A DNA stretch of 16,684 nt from Desulfobacterales bacterium. GTDB taxonomy: Bacteria > Desulfobacterota > Desulfobacteria > Desulfobacterales > C00003060. The first letter of the stretch is position 1. The number at the start of each line of letters is the position of its first letter. The translations under genes and the position numbers were made by a program. This document shows, piece after piece, positions 7,313-14,629 of this stretch. The stretch spans positions 1 through 16,684 of the forward strand of contig JAUWXJ010000029.1 of assembly GCA_030616425.1 (NCBI GenBank). The letters are read 5' to 3'. The notes under the pieces are model-generated. The model ran no database searches. It worked only from the letters and a program-made list of their open reading frames with translations, and had not been told where the DNA came from.

Positions 7313-8427
7313 CAGGAAGCCTCTGCTAAACTTCGGCCCACTTGGAAAACGTTCCCACCATTAACAGCCATGCCACGTTGGTTCGACTCCTTAAACCATT
7401 CGCAGCGCGGGTCGGTCGCAAACGGATCACCGGTCACATGGTAAGCATGACTTTTACAACCGTAACGTCCAAGATTCTTCCCATCCCAAGGCTGCGGTTC
7501 CATCCGCGCTGGATCCCGGAACATCCTCGCTTGATCACTGTTCCAGATCTCGGCTAATGGCTTTTCCCGGATATTTCCCAATCGATAACGCATGCCCGAG
7601 CAAGGGGTCACATTTCCCCATGCATCGACAGCCAGACCCAGATAGATATTCCTACATCGATACGCCGCCCAAGGCGGTACTGTATCCCACTCGAAGCCAT
7701 ACTCTTCCCGGTCGATCCGCTGGAGTTCTTTGAACAGCGCTACATGTTCCTCAGGGGTCACATCAAGCTCGACTGCTCCTTGACAAGCATGCTCCATCAT
7801 CTCCACGAAGGGAATAATTTCCCGATCCCGACACCAGCGGTAAAGCATAGGAATCTCGCCATAGTTCAATCTGGTGATCACCGTTTCAACGGAGAGACGT
7901 CCGTCCTCTGTCATGCCTCTTTCTACAAACCACTCGATTCTGGGGACTACCTTATCAAGATACGCCTTCCCGTCGGAGTTTATAAGCCACCCTTGGACAT
8001 CTGGAGTAAGACTGTTCAGCTTCATATAAAGCGAGATACGTCTATCAAGAACGAACTCAGCAGTTTTGTCATCGATTTGTGTCCCATTAGTGAAAATCCC
8101 AGTCCACAGCCCCCACTTTTGTGACACTTCGACGAGCTCTTTCCACCATCGCAATAAAAACGGTTCCCCTTGGCCTACCCACCAAACTGACTCGGCACCA
8201 AGCATAGAAGCCTCAAGGCAAAGCTCACCATATACTTTCAGATCGAGGTATCGGGAATTCGTGGGGTCAGTCCAAGTGCTAACGAAACAGTACGGACAGC
8301 GTAAGTTGCAAGGCGAAGGAGTAAAAACTGTCAACATCAAGAATCGACCTGCCACAGAGGCTTCAAGAACAGTTTCTGTAGAAAAATCCAAACCTTTGAT
8401 TCTCTTGGGCTGGCGTAGCAACATCAC
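7312..8427 (-). CDS. Radical SAM enzyme with SPASM/twitch-like C-terminus
   Basis: A 371-residue radical SAM protein. The cluster motif is CNLRCPYC (C40, C44, C47). The SAM-binding GGEP motif reads WVGQGEP (83-89). Further motifs are IFTNGT (111-116) and MKLNS (135-139). C-terminal cysteines C258, C276, C324 and C342 are arranged like a twitch or short SPASM auxiliary-cluster domain, and GLAVDAWGNVTPC (264-276) followed by LGNIREKPLAEIW is typical of it. The start is either GTG (8425-8427) or ATG (8422-8424); both overlap the previous stop (GTGATG), giving coupling. It is distinct from the other radical SAM enzyme here and lacks the N-terminal leader-binding-like domain. I cannot assign the reaction. 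Confidence 0.87.
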   Translation of the reverse strand: MMLLRQPKRIKGLDFSTETVLEASVAGRFLMLTVFTPSPCNLRCPYCFVSTWTDPTNSRYLDLKVYGELCLEASMLGAESVWWVGQGEPFLLRWWKELVEVSQKWGLWTGIFTNGTQIDDKTAEFVLDRRISLYMKLNSLTPDVQGWLINSDGKAYLDKVVPRIEWFVERGMTEDGRLSVETVITRLNYGEIPMLYRWCRDREIIPFVEMMEHACQGAVELDVTPEEHVALFKELQRIDREEYGFEWDTVPPWAAYRCRNIYLGLAVDAWGNVTPCSGMRYRLGNIREKPLAEIWNSDQARMFRDPARMEPQPWDGKNLGRYGCKSHAYHVTGDPFATDPRCEWFKESNQRGMAVNGGNVFQVGRSLAEAS

Positions 8428-10016
8428 TGGATTCCAAAGTATTGTTCAAATTGATTCTGTGCAGTTATGATATCATCCGTGTCCACAGCAATGGCGCTTG
8501 TGACCGACGAATTCTTGCAATGAGCCATAAGAATAGCAAACAACTCCTTAAGCTCATTGAACTCCGACTTGTTTGCCTCCCCATATTCAGCTAAGTCGTA
8601 TTTGAGCTCAGGTGGGGGGTTACCGCCTCGATACTCAGTCAGTTCAAAACCTGTGTTCCCATCAGCGACAAAATTAAAATCACGGATGAAATCCTCAGGC
8701 TCCTTGCCTTGCAGCTGAGGCGGCAAGTCATTTACATCGAACAACCCAATCTTGACGCCCCTTTGCAGGTGTAAAAGAAGTATTCGTATGGCGGTCCTCT
8801 TCTTTGACACGGGAGTCATGTCGCTGAAGTCGTGGGAAAAGATTCGAGTTATGTCCCGTCCGTCTTGTGAGGCTACGGTAGCCGAAATGTTCAAGATTTC
8901 CTGGTACAGATGATTCTCGACCCAGTTCCCCAAACGGTTAGATACTAACGTGCAATCCGTCACACATATGGCTTCAGAAGTCGAGAACCATACATTTCGC
9001 AGCTTCTTTAGAACTTTATACTCCTGGTGAATTTGTTCTAGGTAATTTGTGACACCATCATGGGTGAGCTTAACCACCTCTAGTTGTCCATCTTTGCTTC
9101 CGTCTAGACTATTCAACCAACTCGCAAGTAATTCAGATTCTGCCCTGGGGAAGTTTTCCTTGTCGAGATAGAAGAAACAAGTCGGCTCCGGCGAATCGCG
9201 AAAATGTTCTCCAATATTGACATTTGGAACCACAGCTAAACACTCTTCGCCTTTTTTCCCTCGCTTGGCGTTAATGTACCATATTTCACGGGGCTTTGTC
9301 TGACGCTGGATGCCCTTGTAGTACGCAGCCAACTTCGTGTCCGTTACGTGCCACCAATGATAGGCTATGCTAATTAATGCATTGTGATCCGATATAAAAT
9401 CTTCTTCTGAAGAAAAAAGGAAAATCAGCCTTAATTCCACGTTTGGCCCAATCTCATTAGCAAGGAATGTGACGTGCTTCCTGAACATTTTCATGCGGGT
9501 TTCAGATATTCCCGCCATCGGCCAAAGGGTAGGTGGGACAATTTCAAAAACGTCCATCTTTATCTCGTCGAAGATCTTCGTTAGGGTGGTTGCAAAATCG
9601 CGAAGGAAATGGCACGAACGAATGGGGATGATACCGCGCCTATAGGACTCCATATCCGAATGAAAGCTCCTTACTTGCAGCATACCCTTCTCTTGGACAG
9701 CAGGATGTTGGAGAAAGTAATTATCGTTGCTGGCAAGGACAGAAAAGGAATCAATCTGACAGCGCTTACAAGATTTTAATGACCTCTCAGTATAATATCT
9801 TAACAAATAATCCTCGATACCAATGACAATGCTAAGAACTACGATGACTCCACCAATTATATCTGTCTCCACAGGAAGAAAGACTCCTACAAAATAAAGG
9901 ATAAGGCCAATCGCTCCGAAGCCCCAGGAGAACTTTGCGCCAATTGACATTCTTTTGATGTCAATCGGATGCCACCTTCCCAAACGAGCTCCAACAGCGT
10001 TCTTGCTGTTACTCAT
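8424..10016 (-). CDS. Two-helix membrane protein of unknown function
   Basis: A 530-residue protein I do not recognise. Two hydrophobic segments lie near the N-terminus (about 29-48 and 52-72), separated by a few residues, so a hairpin anchor with both ends on the same side is likely. A CKRC pair (83-86) follows, then about 440 soluble residues, probably cytoplasmic. Stretches such as ILLLHLQRGVKIGLFDVNDLP and DFNFVADGNTGFELTEY recall the secondary-structure rhythm of phospholipase-D-like folds, but no HKD motif is visible, so that link is weak. It lies 24 nt after livK and overlaps the next radical SAM gene, so it belongs to the operon. It could be a scaffold, sensor or membrane tether for the modification enzymes. 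Confidence 0.8.
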   Translation of the reverse strand: MSNSKNAVGARLGRWHPIDIKRMSIGAKFSWGFGAIGLILYFVGVFLPVETDIIGGVIVVLSIVIGIEDYLLRYYTERSLKSCKRCQIDSFSVLASNDNYFLQHPAVQEKGMLQVRSFHSDMESYRRGIIPIRSCHFLRDFATTLTKIFDEIKMDVFEIVPPTLWPMAGISETRMKMFRKHVTFLANEIGPNVELRLIFLFSSEEDFISDHNALISIAYHWWHVTDTKLAAYYKGIQRQTKPREIWYINAKRGKKGEECLAVVPNVNIGEHFRDSPEPTCFFYLDKENFPRAESELLASWLNSLDGSKDGQLEVVKLTHDGVTNYLEQIHQEYKVLKKLRNVWFSTSEAICVTDCTLVSNRLGNWVENHLYQEILNISATVASQDGRDITRIFSHDFSDMTPVSKKRTAIRILLLHLQRGVKIGLFDVNDLPPQLQGKEPEDFIRDFNFVADGNTGFELTEYRGGNPPPELKYDLAEYGEANKSEFNELKELFAILMAHCKNSSVTSAIAVDTDDIITAQNQFEQYFGIQ

Positions 10017-10040
10017 TGGTTCGACCTTTCTAATCGAATT

Positions 10041-11192
10041 TTACTTGGACAGGAGAGAAAATTCCCCGTTTCGCACAATAAACTTGTCGTACGCTTTTTC
10101 TACGTCCCCATTGGCATCAAAGCTTGTGGGCCCGGTAAGACCTAGCAGCCCAGCAGTAGCGTAGAGGGCTTGTTTTATACCTTCGCTCGTGGATCCACCA
10201 CGTCTGATGGCGTCTGCAACAACACGCAAACAATCGTAACCAAGGGCTGCATACACTTCCGGCTCCTTCCCCTCTTTCCTTTTGAACCATTCCAGAAAGT
10301 TTACGACCAACGTTTCCGTGCTCTTCGGATTCCAGTGCATATTTACAACAAGCATTCCCTCTGCTGCGCCGCCAGCACGTTGGATGAGCTCAGGAGCAAA
10401 ACACCCGTCACCCCCAATGAATTGCACGGGAATGCCAAGTTCCTTAGCTTGCTTGAGAATGAGTGCTGCTTCCTGGTATAGAGACGATAAGAAAACAACA
10501 GCCGGCTTCGTTGCCTTGACCTTTCCCAGCGATGTGCGAAAATCCTTAGTATCGGGGGCAAAACCTTCGGAAAGTGCGATTTCTCCACCAAGTGCCTTAA
10601 ACCTTGCAAGAAATACATCTTTGAGCCCTACGCCGTAGTCATTGTTTATGTAAAGCACGGTGGCAGACTCGGCTTTGAGTTCCTCGCGAGCCACCTGCGC
10701 AATGACCTTTCCCTGGTAGAGATCCGATGGCGCAATACGAAAGATGTAGTCACCTGCCTCCGAAATTTTCGGGTTCGTACAGGTGGGCGAGATGAGAACG
10801 ACCTTCTTACGTTCGGCTATTGGGGCTTCCGCAAGCATCACATTGGAACCCGCTGCTTGAATGACCAGCGGAACCTTATGGACAGAGACCAGCTTATTAA
10901 AAGCGGCAACGCCCTTCTTTGGATCTAACTGATCGTCCTCGTAGAGCACAACGAGACTCTTCCCGTCGACTCCACTTGAAGCATTGATCTCTTCGACGGC
11001 AATCTCCGTCCCCACCTTCACCATCTTGCCATACGATGCGTATTGCCCCGACAAAGGGCCTATCCATCCAATCTTGATCTCCTTTATCTCCGGCTTTTCC
11101 GGCTTTTTTGAAAGACCCAAAATAAGAAAAGAGATGCTTATCAAAAGCACAACCTTAATTAAACTATAAGATGGCTTGTCGAGACGACGCAT
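10041..11192 (-). CDS. LivK-like extracytoplasmic substrate-binding protein
   Basis: A 383-residue Peripla_BP_6 family protein. It has a basic N-terminus, a hydrophobic segment (about 12-27, IKVVLLISISFLILGL) acting as signal peptide or anchor, and no lipobox cysteine. The mature part starts near IKIGWIGPLSGQYASYG, the family's first strand and ligand loop. VEEINA, LYEDDQLDPKKG, NDYGVG and YAALGYDCLRVVADAI are all typical. It captures the ligand in the periplasm and hands it to LivH/LivM. The start ATG is backed by AAGGGGG at 11198-11204. It is the first gene of the operon, apart from livHMGF by six genes, which is unusual. The ligand is unknown. Confidence 0.9.
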   Translation of the reverse strand: MRRLDKPSYSLIKVVLLISISFLILGLSKKPEKPEIKEIKIGWIGPLSGQYASYGKMVKVGTEIAVEEINASSGVDGKSLVVLYEDDQLDPKKGVAAFNKLVSVHKVPLVIQAAGSNVMLAEAPIAERKKVVLISPTCTNPKISEAGDYIFRIAPSDLYQGKVIAQVAREELKAESATVLYINNDYGVGLKDVFLARFKALGGEIALSEGFAPDTKDFRTSLGKVKATKPAVVFLSSLYQEAALILKQAKELGIPVQFIGGDGCFAPELIQRAGGAAEGMLVVNMHWNPKSTETLVVNFLEWFKRKEGKEPEVYAALGYDCLRVVADAIRRGGSTSEGIKQALYATAGLLGLTGPTSFDANGDVEKAYDKFIVRNGEFSLLSK

Positions 11193-11235
11193 AATATCCC
11201 CCTTAGATGCCCTTTCTCACTGTGTCCACAACACG

Positions 11236-11251
11236 AAACTCTACAGAGTTT
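11236..11251. promoter_or_regulatory. Perfect palindrome at the operon start, candidate operator
   Basis: AAACTCT-AC-AGAGTTT is a perfect 7-bp inverted repeat with a 2-bp centre. It lies immediately downstream of the proposed -10 box, across the expected transcription start and about 45 nt before the livK ATG. That is a typical place for a repressor site. No regulator gene is encoded in the operon, so the protein that would bind it is unknown. Confidence 0.5.
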
Positions 11252-11256
11252 AAAAA

Positions 11257-11285
11257 TCCATACCAAATTAGGTGGTTATGGTCAA
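11257..11285 (-). promoter_or_regulatory. Sigma70-like promoter of the ten-gene operon
   Basis: On the minus strand, TTGACC (11280-11285) and TATGGA (11257-11262) are separated by exactly 17 nt. The -35 matches the consensus at five of six positions and the -10 is weak (three of six), which would fit a regulated promoter. Transcription would start near 11250, giving a leader of about 58 nt to livK. This is the only plausible promoter I see in front of the operon. Confidence 0.5.
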
Positions 11286-11406
11286 GAGGAAACGACTTGA
11301 TGAAACGACTCGATCAGGTCTGCCAGAGGATTCGCGTACAACATAACACTACCCGGACCGAAGCAAGAGGAGCCTTTCCCAGAAATGTGGCGAAGCAAAT
11401 CTAAAG

Positions 11407-11545
11407 CAGGGACATTCTTAAATAATTCAATAGAAGTAACGATAGGAGGGACGGTCATGCATTCGTGCCTTTCTTTCGATGTCCAGAAGCAGATCCTTTT
11501 CCGGCACCAGTCTCTGTCCCCTTCTAACGCTCAGCTGACGCTGAA
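11407..11545. repeat. GGGAC-type dispersed repeat, right copy
   Basis: GGGACATTC (11409-11417) is followed 35 nt later by AGGAGGGACGGTC (11444-11456) and related sequence to about 11545, in the same order, spacing and orientation as the copy at 1651-1790. After a gap, GAGGGAACGTCCATGACATATC (from 11619) repeats the word found at 1651 in the left copy, so this side may hold a longer, near-complete element of about 230 nt. A GGGAC...GTCCC inverted pair also occurs at 11691-11714. Between 11193 and 11783 there is otherwise no gene: the stretch holds the operon promoter, these repeats and the tRNA promoter. Confidence 0.6.
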
Positions 11546-11618
11546 TTGGTGCATGCCAAGTTTGTTGGCAAAAGACTGAATATTCACCGCCCGTTCGTTT
11601 CACTCACTTGGCAGAAAA

Positions 11619-11640
11619 GAGGGAACGTCCATGACATATC
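11619..11640. repeat. Second GGGACGTCC-type word, related to the 1651 copy
   Basis: GAGGGAACGTCCATGACATA matches GAGGGGACGTCCATGAAATA at 1651 at all but two positions. In the left copy this word precedes AGGAGGGACGGTC, while here it follows it by about 170 nt. The words could be the two ends of one element, with the left copy being a junction of one element's end and another's start. Confidence 0.5.
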
Positions 11641-11737
11641 AACTTCCGATAAGGATGGCAATAACATCAAGCTCCGAAAATCGAGGCCATGGGACTGCGG
11701 TTACATTTGGTCCCTTTTGCCTACCCAGAGATTTCCC

Positions 11738-11767
11738 TTGACCTATTTTAAACCTGCATGGGATAAA
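11738..11767 (+). promoter_or_regulatory. Promoter of tRNA-Thr
   Basis: TTGACC (11738-11743) and GATAAA (11762-11767) are 18 nt apart. Transcription would begin near 11774, about 10 nt before the mature 5' end of the tRNA. An overlapping TAAAAT (11764-11769) would give a 20-nt spacing and is a less good choice. Confidence 0.5.
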
Positions 11768-11783
11768 ATACTTTGACAGATAT

Positions 11784-11858
<75 letters not shown>

Positions 11859-11865
11859 GGGAAAC

Positions 11866-11899
11866 AAAAGGGGTTAACCGATTTGGTTAATCCCTTTTT
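11866..11899. terminator. Bidirectional rho-independent terminator
   Basis: AAAAGGGGTTAACC and GGTTAATCCCTTTTT form a 10-bp stem with one G-U pair, extended by A/T pairs, around the loop GATTT. T-runs on both strands mean it can end the tRNA transcript on the plus strand and the dnaA/glcD transcript on the minus strand, 26 nt after the glcD-like stop. Confidence 0.85.
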
Positions 11900-11924
11900 C
11901 TTGGCTGGTTGTGTACAGAAGATC

Positions 11925-13304
11925 TCAGAATATTTTGCCCGGATTCAGGATACCCTTGGGGTCGAACATCGCCTTTATCCGCTTCATCACGGCGATCTCT
12001 TCCGCGCCTATCTCCATCTCCATATACGGCGCCTTGGTGACCCCGACGCCGTGTTCGCCGGATATGGTCCCCCCGAGTGCAATCGTCTGACCGAACAGCT
12101 CCTTGACAGCAGACTCTGCCTTTTCAAGGGTCTCCTTATCATTCCGGTCGAACATGATGTTGACATGGATATTTCCGTCACCTGCATGACCAAACGTCAC
12201 AATGGTCAGGCCGGTCCTGGCCCTCAGCTCATCCACCCATTCGACCATGTCCGGGATTCTGTTGCGCGGCACGACTATATCTTGATTGATCTTGTCAGGG
12301 CCGAGCCTGAAAAGTGCAGGAGACATCGCCTCCCGGGCCCTCCAGAGCTCTTTTGCCTCTTCCTTAGAGCCCGCCACCTTTATCTGATCAGCACCACCCT
12401 TCTCGCAAATAGCGACTAGATATTGGAGGCTTGCCTCAACACCTGATCGACTCCCATCAACATCGATCAGGAGCATGGCGCCAGCGTCCACCGGGAGCCC
12501 TATCTTCAAGTGATCCTCTACGCACCTGATGGCAGCCTGATCCATGTATTCTACTGTTCTGGGCAGAATCCCGGAGCGCGCCACTTCAGAGACCGTCCTA
12601 GCAGCGTCATGGATACTGGAAAAGACAACACTCAGGGTGCGAACCTCCTCAGGGAGTGGCAGCAACCTGAGCACAATCTTCGTAATCACCCCCAGAGTCC
12701 CTTCTGAGCCGACCATGAGCCGGGTCAGATCATACCCTACCACACCCTTGGCCGTATGCACGCCGGTGCTGATGATCTCTCCGGTGGGAAGCACGACCTC
12801 AAGGCCCAGCACATAATCCCGCGTCACACCGTACTTGATGGCACAGGGCCCGCCCGCGCACTCTGCCACATTCCCCCCCAACGTGCAGTACGCTGCACTC
12901 GACGGGTCAGGTGGATAGAAGAGCCCTTCTCCCTCTACTACTTCCTGAAAATGGCCTGTAACAACGCCGGGCTCCACCTCTGCCACAAGGTTCTCAGTAT
13001 CAATCGACAGGATGCGTTTCAAGCGGGTCATCACCATGACCAGCCCGCCCTGAACCGCAAGGGCCCCGCCGGTCATCCCGGTACCAGCACCCCTGGGAGT
13101 CACAAAAAAACTATACTCATTTGCGAGCTTCAGGATCTCAGAGACTTCATCTGTGTCTGCCGGGAAGGCTACAGTATCTGGACGGCAGTGTTGGTTGGTG
13201 GCATCATAGGCGTAACAGAGCAGGTCTTCTTCCGCGGTCGTGACGTGCTCCCTGCCAAGAACCGCCTCGATCTTGGGTATGACGGAAGCTAAAGATTGCC
13301 TGAT
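11925..13304 (-). CDS. glcD: GlcD-like FAD-linked glycolate/D-lactate oxidase, probable AUC start
   Basis: A 459-residue flavoprotein of the GlcD/D-lactate dehydrogenase family that oxidises 2-hydroxy acids. The FAD_binding_4 domain shows TPRGAGTGMTGG, YPPDPSS and TLGGNVAECAGGP. The FAD-oxidase C-terminal domain has FGHAGDGNIHVN, SGEHGVG and a terminal FDPKGILNPGKIF. Starting at the first GTG (13101-13103) would remove half of the FAD-binding domain. The frame is open and family-like up to 13304, where ATC (13302-13304) follows AGGAGG (13310-13315) by 5 nt. No ATG, GTG or TTG occurs in between. This start gives the normal family length and overlaps the dnaA 3' end by 16 nt. An alternative is AUA at VIPKIE, or a base error in the sequence. 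Confidence 0.85.
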   Translation of the reverse strand: MRQSLASVIPKIEAVLGREHVTTAEEDLLCYAYDATNQHCRPDTVAFPADTDEVSEILKLANEYSFFVTPRGAGTGMTGGALAVQGGLVMVMTRLKRILSIDTENLVAEVEPGVVTGHFQEVVEGEGLFYPPDPSSAAYCTLGGNVAECAGGPCAIKYGVTRDYVLGLEVVLPTGEIISTGVHTAKGVVGYDLTRLMVGSEGTLGVITKIVLRLLPLPEEVRTLSVVFSSIHDAARTVSEVARSGILPRTVEYMDQAAIRCVEDHLKIGLPVDAGAMLLIDVDGSRSGVEASLQYLVAICEKGGADQIKVAGSKEEAKELWRAREAMSPALFRLGPDKINQDIVVPRNRIPDMVEWVDELRARTGLTIVTFGHAGDGNIHVNIMFDRNDKETLEKAESAVKELFGQTIALGGTISGEHGVGVTKAPYMEMEIGAEEIAVMKRIKAMFDPKGILNPGKIF

Positions 13305-14629
13305 TCGAGCCTCCTGGAAAAAAACTCCACCTGTTTCTGCACAGGCCCCTGTTCTCGAATAAGCCTTTCAACCGTGCCGATGGCATGAAGGGTCGTGGCA
13401 TGGTAGCGATTGAAGTCCCTGCCGATCGCCTGGAAAGTTTGGTCAGTATAGCGGCGGGCCAGGTACATCCCAATCTGTCTAGGCTGGGAAATGCTCCGCT
13501 TGCGGGAGCGGGACAAAAGCTCTTTGATGCTGATCTTGTAATACTTGCAAACGAGCTTTTGAATGTTCTCTATAGTAATCTCCCTGGATCGTCGCACAAT
13601 GTTCTTAACAATGCTTTCAGCCAGTTTAACGTCTATTGGTAGGTCAAGGAGCGAGGCCTTGGCCGCAACCCCGACCAGGCCGCTCTCCAGTTGCCTTATA
13701 TTATCAGTCAGCTCGCTGGCAAGATAATGGACCACGTTCTCTGGAATCTGAACCGATTTGCAAGCGGCCTTTTTCTCGACAATCCGAACACGAGTCTCGT
13801 AATCGGGCGACTCTATACTAGATATTACACCCGAGGAGAGCCGCGACGCGAGCTTTCCATCCATCTTGGGGATCTCATCAGGGAGATGGCTGCTTGTAAA
13901 AATAAGCTTCTTTCCTGCTGAAAATAAGGCATCAAGGGTGAAGCCCAACTCGTCCTGGGTCTTCTCCTTGCCGCTCAGGAACTGTATGTCTTCCAAAAGC
14001 AGCACATCGCACTGTCTCCGATACTTCTCCTTGAACTGCTCAATGCTGTCATGCCGGAGCGCGTGAACCATGCCGTTGGTAAAATCCTCTGCTGTCACGT
14101 AGCATACGCGCACAGCGGTATCCTCATTCAGGATGTGGTTCCCTATAGCGTGTGAGAGATGACTCTTGCCAAGACCTGTCTTTGATAAAATATAGAGGGA
14201 ATTGTGGAAGCCGCCTTCTCCGCATGCCAGGGCCAGAGCCGCTTTATAAGCATAATCGTTGCACATACCCACAACAAACTGATCAAAGGTAAAGTCCTTG
14301 TGAAAAACAGAGGCAGCGTGTCGCCGCCGTGCTACATGGGGAAGAACAAGCTGCTCTATGTCCGTATGGTCGCTGCTATCCCCGTTATCCCTATCAGAGA
14401 TCTCTAACGTGATCTGACACGGTCCCTGAACTACTCTTTTAATCTCCGCCTCGATCAAGTCCATATAATGATTGGTCACCCACTTCCTGGCAAAGATGTT
14501 CGGACAACCCAACACCACCTCTTCGCCCCGGCGGTCTAACCATTCCAGGGATTCAATCCAGACCATGAAACTGTGGTGTGGCATCTTCTTGTGGATTTCG
14601 CTTTTGACCTGGTTCCAAACAGATTCCAT
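13289..14629 (-). CDS. dnaA: Chromosomal replication initiator protein DnaA
   Basis: A 446-residue AAA+ initiator that binds DnaA boxes and opens oriC. Domain I (1-75) includes FMVWIESLEW. A short linker follows. The ATPase domain starts at FTFDQFVVGMCNDYAYKAAL, with Walker A SKTGLGKSH (149-157), Walker B LLLEDIQFL (210-218), sensor 1 IFTSSHLP (243-250) and the arginine-rich SRLSSG (262-267). Domain IV (about 345-428) carries the DNA-binding signature as GRDFNRYHATTLHA (403-416), longer than the common GRDHTTVLHA. Walker A has SK where GG is usual. A weak AAGG lies upstream of the ATG. It overlaps the glcD-like gene, so the two are probably cotranscribed. dnaN does not follow. Confidence 0.95.
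   Translation of the reverse strand: MESVWNQVKSEIHKKMPHHSFMVWIESLEWLDRRGEEVVLGCPNIFARKWVTNHYMDLIEAEIKRVVQGPCQITLEISDRDNGDSSDHTDIEQLVLPHVARRRHAASVFHKDFTFDQFVVGMCNDYAYKAALALACGEGGFHNSLYILSKTGLGKSHLSHAIGNHILNEDTAVRVCYVTAEDFTNGMVHALRHDSIEQFKEKYRRQCDVLLLEDIQFLSGKEKTQDELGFTLDALFSAGKKLIFTSSHLPDEIPKMDGKLASRLSSGVISSIESPDYETRVRIVEKKAACKSVQIPENVVHYLASELTDNIRQLESGLVGVAAKASLLDLPIDVKLAESIVKNIVRRSREITIENIQKLVCKYYKISIKELLSRSRKRSISQPRQIGMYLARRYTDQTFQAIGRDFNRYHATTLHAIGTVERLIREQGPVQKQVEFFSRRLESGNL

Noticed and set aside
11546..11776. 76-codon plus-strand frame between the repeat and tRNA-Thr
   Set aside because: It spans repeat sequence and the tRNA promoter, has no ribosome site and no domain.
11883..13292. 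Two 178-codon plus-strand open frames (11883-12419 and 12756-13292)
   Set aside because: Both lie antisense to the glcD-like gene, which has strong family motifs; neither shows any recognisable domain.
13204..13473. 89-codon minus-strand frame across the dnaA/glcD junction
   Set aside because: It is the third frame of a stretch where DnaA and the GlcD-like protein both have clear homology-like sequence, and it has no family features.
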